Assembly: GCA_949299435.1 (NCBI GenBank)
Contig: CASGAK010000112.1
Span: 1 to 7,657 of the forward strand
Direction: 5' to 3'
From: an uncultured bacterium
GTDB lineage: Bacteria; Cyanobacteriota; Vampirovibrionia; Gastranaerophilales; Gastranaerophilaceae
DNA length: 7,657 nt
In this document: positions 5,243 to 7,657 of the stretch, piece by piece
How positions within the stretch are numbered: position 1 is the first letter of the stretch
Layout: each line of letters begins with the position of its first letter
The notes under the pieces: generated by a model
Seen by the model: the letters and a program-made list of their open reading frames with translations, nothing else
Told to the model about the DNA's origin: nothing
Database searches by the model: none
Made by a program: the position numbers and the translations under genes

Positions 5243-7657
5243 TTAATTTTTAAGTGAATTAATTAGTTCTTGAATTGTGTTTTCCTGAAGGGTAATTTCT
5301 TCAATTCTTTCTTTTGTTTGTTGAATAAGTTCTTGCGGAGCATTAGCAACAAATTTCGGGTTATTAATCCTACCTGCAAGAGATTTTTTCTCGCCGGTCA
5401 ATTTATCCAATTTTTTTTGCTGACGAGCAATTTCTTCGTTAAAATCAATTAAGTTTTCCAAAGGAACAACAATTTTTGAAGCCCACACAACAGCTGTTGC
5501 TGACTTTTTAGGAGCCTCCTCGGAATCCGTTCCATATTTTATATTCTCTACACGAGCAAGACGTTTGATATATGGTTCAATTTCTTCAAAAATCGGCTTT
5601 TCCTCTTTATCCGCACGAATTTCTATATCAAATTTAACAGACATTGCTATATTAAATCCTTGACGAAGGTTTCTTAATGACTTAATTGTTTCAAATACCA
5701 ATTCCATCTCTTTAGCTTGTTTTGGATAACTGAGTTTTTCATTATAAACAGGGTATTGAGCTACAATCAAAGCCTTACAATCTGTCTGTTTCGGTATTAA
5801 TTGCCATACTCGCTCTGTGATATGAGGCATAATCGGGTGCAACATTCTCAAAGACATATCAAGTACATATCGTAATACTCTTTGGGTATTCAATTTTAAT
5901 GTTTCATCTTGCAATTGAATTTTTGCAATTTCCACATACCAGTCACAATATTTATTCCAGAAGAAGTCATATAAAATATGAGCAGTTTCTCCTGTTCTAT
6001 AAGTTTTAATATTATCATTAACTTCTTTTGCTGTATTATTTAACTCATTCAAAATCCATTTATCAGCAATTGTAAGATTATTGAAATCAATATCTTTATT
6101 ATCCACACCTGATAAATTCATCAATACAAATCTTGAAGCATTCCAGATTTTATTCGCAAAATTACGTCCATATTCAAATCTTTCATCACTTACTTTGATA
6201 TCCTGACCGCCATAAATACATAAAGACGTCATTGTAAATCTCAAAGCGTCACTTCCATATTTGTCAATAATTTCTACAGGGTCAATTGTATTACCTTTAG
6301 ATTTTGACATTTTTTGACCTTTTTCATCTCTGATAAGACCGTGGATATACACTGTTGAGAACGGTGCTTTGCCTGTAAATTCAAGCCCCATAGTAATCAT
6401 TCTTGCAACCCAGAAAAATATAATATCAAATCCTGTAACTAAAGTAGTTGTCGGATAGAATTTTTTAAAGTCTTCTGACTCCGTATTTGGCCAACCCATT
6501 GTTGAAAATGGCCAAAGACCTGATGAAAACCAAGTGTCAAGAACATCAGGATCTTGTGTATAATTCTCAGGATCAGGATTTTCCCTTGCAACAACCATTT
6601 CGCCTGTTACATTATGATAATAAGCCGGAATTTGATGTCCCCACCATAATTGACGAGAAATACACCAATCTCGAATATTTTCCATCCAGCCCAAATAGTT
6701 CTTTTCCCATCTGTCCGGAACAAATTTTATACGACCATCATTTACTGCGGCAATTGCTTCTTTGGCAAGAGGTTCCATTTTTACAAACCACTGTTCAGAA
6801 AGTAATGGCTCAATTGTTGTTCCACAACGTTGACATTTACCAACATTGTGTTCATGATCTCTAGTTCTTAACAAGAAATTCTTATATGAAAGCATTCCAA
6901 TAATTTTTTCTCTTGCTTCATATCGGTCTAACCCATGAAGCTCCGGCGGAACTTCTCCGCATGCCTTCATTTTGCCTTCCTCATCAATTACCCAAATAGG
7001 TTTCAAATTATGACGTTTTCCTACTTCATAATCGTTTGGATCGTGCGCCGGAGTAATCTTAACCGCTCCTGTTCCAAAATTCTTATCAACATATTCATCT
7101 GCAATAATCGGAATTTCACGTCCTGTAAGAGGTATCACAACAGTTTTTCCGACAAGTTCTGAATATTTATGATCTGATGGATGTACCGCAATTGCAACAT
7201 CTCCGAAAATTGTTTCTGGTCTTGTTGTTGCAACAATTATCGCACCTGATTCACCTTTTAATGGGTATGAAATTTCCCACATGTGTCCTTGTTCTGTTGC
7301 GTATTCAGTTTCTACATCCGAAATCGCACTTTTACATCTCGGACACCAGTTTACTATATATTTGCCTTTATAAATTAATCCTTTTTCATAAAGTCTTACA
7401 AAAACTTCTTTTACAGCTTTTGAACACCCTTCATCAAATGTAAACCTTTCTCTTGAACGGTCAAAAGAAGCACCTAAACGTTTGCACTGATCCAAAATTG
7501 CTGATTTGTGCTTGTTAGCCCATTTCCAAGTTTCTTCCAAAAACTTTTCACGACCTAAATCGTATCTTGAAAGCCCTTTTTCTCGAAGTTTTTTCTCTAC
7601 AACATTCTGAGTTGCAATTCCTGCGTGGTCTGTTCCAGGAAGCCAAAGTGTTTCAAA
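5243..7657 (-). CDS. valS: Valyl-tRNA synthetase, missing its N-terminus at the window edge
   Basis: This class I enzyme charges tRNA-Val with valine in the cytoplasm. The frame stays open to the right edge, giving 804 visible residues (numbered here from 7657). It begins FETLWLPGTDHAGIATQ, which in the family lies just after the HIGH motif, so roughly 70-90 residues including HIGH are outside. The TTG at 7540 is an internal leucine, not the start. The editing domain shows TTRPET (144-149) and GTGAVKITPAHD (195-206). The catalytic KMSKS is at 449-453 (6313-6299). Cysteine pairs WCPRC (105, 108) and KCQRC (275, 278) match the spacing I recall for the zinc site of the Thermus enzyme, which E. 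coli lacks. The anticodon-binding domain follows, and the last ~70 residues form the coiled-coil tail typical of ValRS. All visible catalytic and editing motifs are intact. Downstream, rpsA has its own promoter. Confidence 0.98.
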   Translation of the reverse strand, partial: FETLWLPGTDHAGIATQNVVEKKLREKGLSRYDLGREKFLEETWKWANKHKSAILDQCKRLGASFDRSRERFTFDEGCSKAVKEVFVRLYEKGLIYKGKYIVNWCPRCKSAISDVETEYATEQGHMWEISYPLKGESGAIIVATTRPETIFGDVAIAVHPSDHKYSELVGKTVVIPLTGREIPIIADEYVDKNFGTGAVKITPAHDPNDYEVGKRHNLKPIWVIDEEGKMKACGEVPPELHGLDRYEAREKIIGMLSYKNFLLRTRDHEHNVGKCQRCGTTIEPLLSEQWFVKMEPLAKEAIAAVNDGRIKFVPDRWEKNYLGWMENIRDWCISRQLWWGHQIPAYYHNVTGEMVVARENPDPENYTQDPDVLDTWFSSGLWPFSTMGWPNTESEDFKKFYPTTTLVTGFDIIFFWVARMITMGLEFTGKAPFSTVYIHGLIRDEKGQKMSKSKGNTIDPVEIIDKYGSDALRFTMTSLCIYGGQDIKVSDERFEYGRNFANKIWNASRFVLMNLSGVDNKDIDFNNLTIADKWILNELNNTAKEVNDNIKTYRTGETAHILYDFFWNKYCDWYVEIAKIQLQDETLKLNTQRVLRYVLDMSLRMLHPIMPHITERVWQLIPKQTDCKALIVAQYPVYNEKLSYPKQAKEMELVFETIKSLRNLRQGFNIAMSVKFDIEIRADKEEKPIFEEIEPYIKRLARVENIKYGTDSEEAPKKSATAVVWASKIVVPLENLIDFNEEIARQQKKLDKLTGEKKSLAGRINNPKFVANAPQELIQQTKERIEEITLQENTIQELINSLKN

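Noticed and set aside
6487..6864. 125-codon open frame on the plus strand
   Set aside because: It lies wholly opposite the intact valS catalytic region, its translation has no recognisable domain, and it has no ribosome site. It is a shadow of valS.
7538..7540. TTG as the start of valS
   Set aside because: The frame continues upstream in perfect ValRS sequence (LWLPGTDHAGIATQ) to the window edge, so this codon is an internal leucine.

Overview
This AT-rich window (my estimate is about one third G+C) has every convincing gene on the minus strand. It looks like the chromosome of a gut-type, non-photosynthetic relative of cyanobacteria (Melainabacteria/Vampirovibrionia, order Gastranaerophilales). 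The main pointer is the protein at 2184-3752. Its N-terminus (MGMAASQARYLGLTARKTNV...) is one I recall as a recurring, uncharacterised family in those genomes. The placement is an inference from memory and composition, not a database result.

Reading in the direction of transcription, from high to low coordinates: 5243-7657 is valyl-tRNA synthetase (valS), which runs off the right edge without its first roughly 70-90 residues. A 152-base gap with a good sigma-70-type promoter follows, then a four-S1-domain ribosomal protein S1 gene (rpsA, 4032-5090). A GC-rich 14-bp hairpin just past rpsA is the clearest terminator in the window. A 279-base spacer holds this terminator, a promoter for the next gene, and a possible short transcription unit on the plus strand.

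Next is a two-gene unit with an 18-base gap. The first gene encodes a 522-residue protein with helical ends and about two and a half tandem 100-residue repeats in the middle. The second encodes a 273-residue Gly/Ala/Ser-rich hydrophobic protein. Neither has a recognisable signal peptide. They may form a surface or appendage-like structure, but that is only an architectural hypothesis. Then comes a 359-residue TPR-repeat protein (198-1277) with a GTG start and perhaps its own extended -10 promoter. A 155-base spacer leads to what looks like the first 14 codons of another gene leaving the left edge (1-42).

valS and rpsA are translation housekeeping genes. The rest is lineage-specific. No tRNA or rRNA, CRISPR array, transposon or phage feature was seen.
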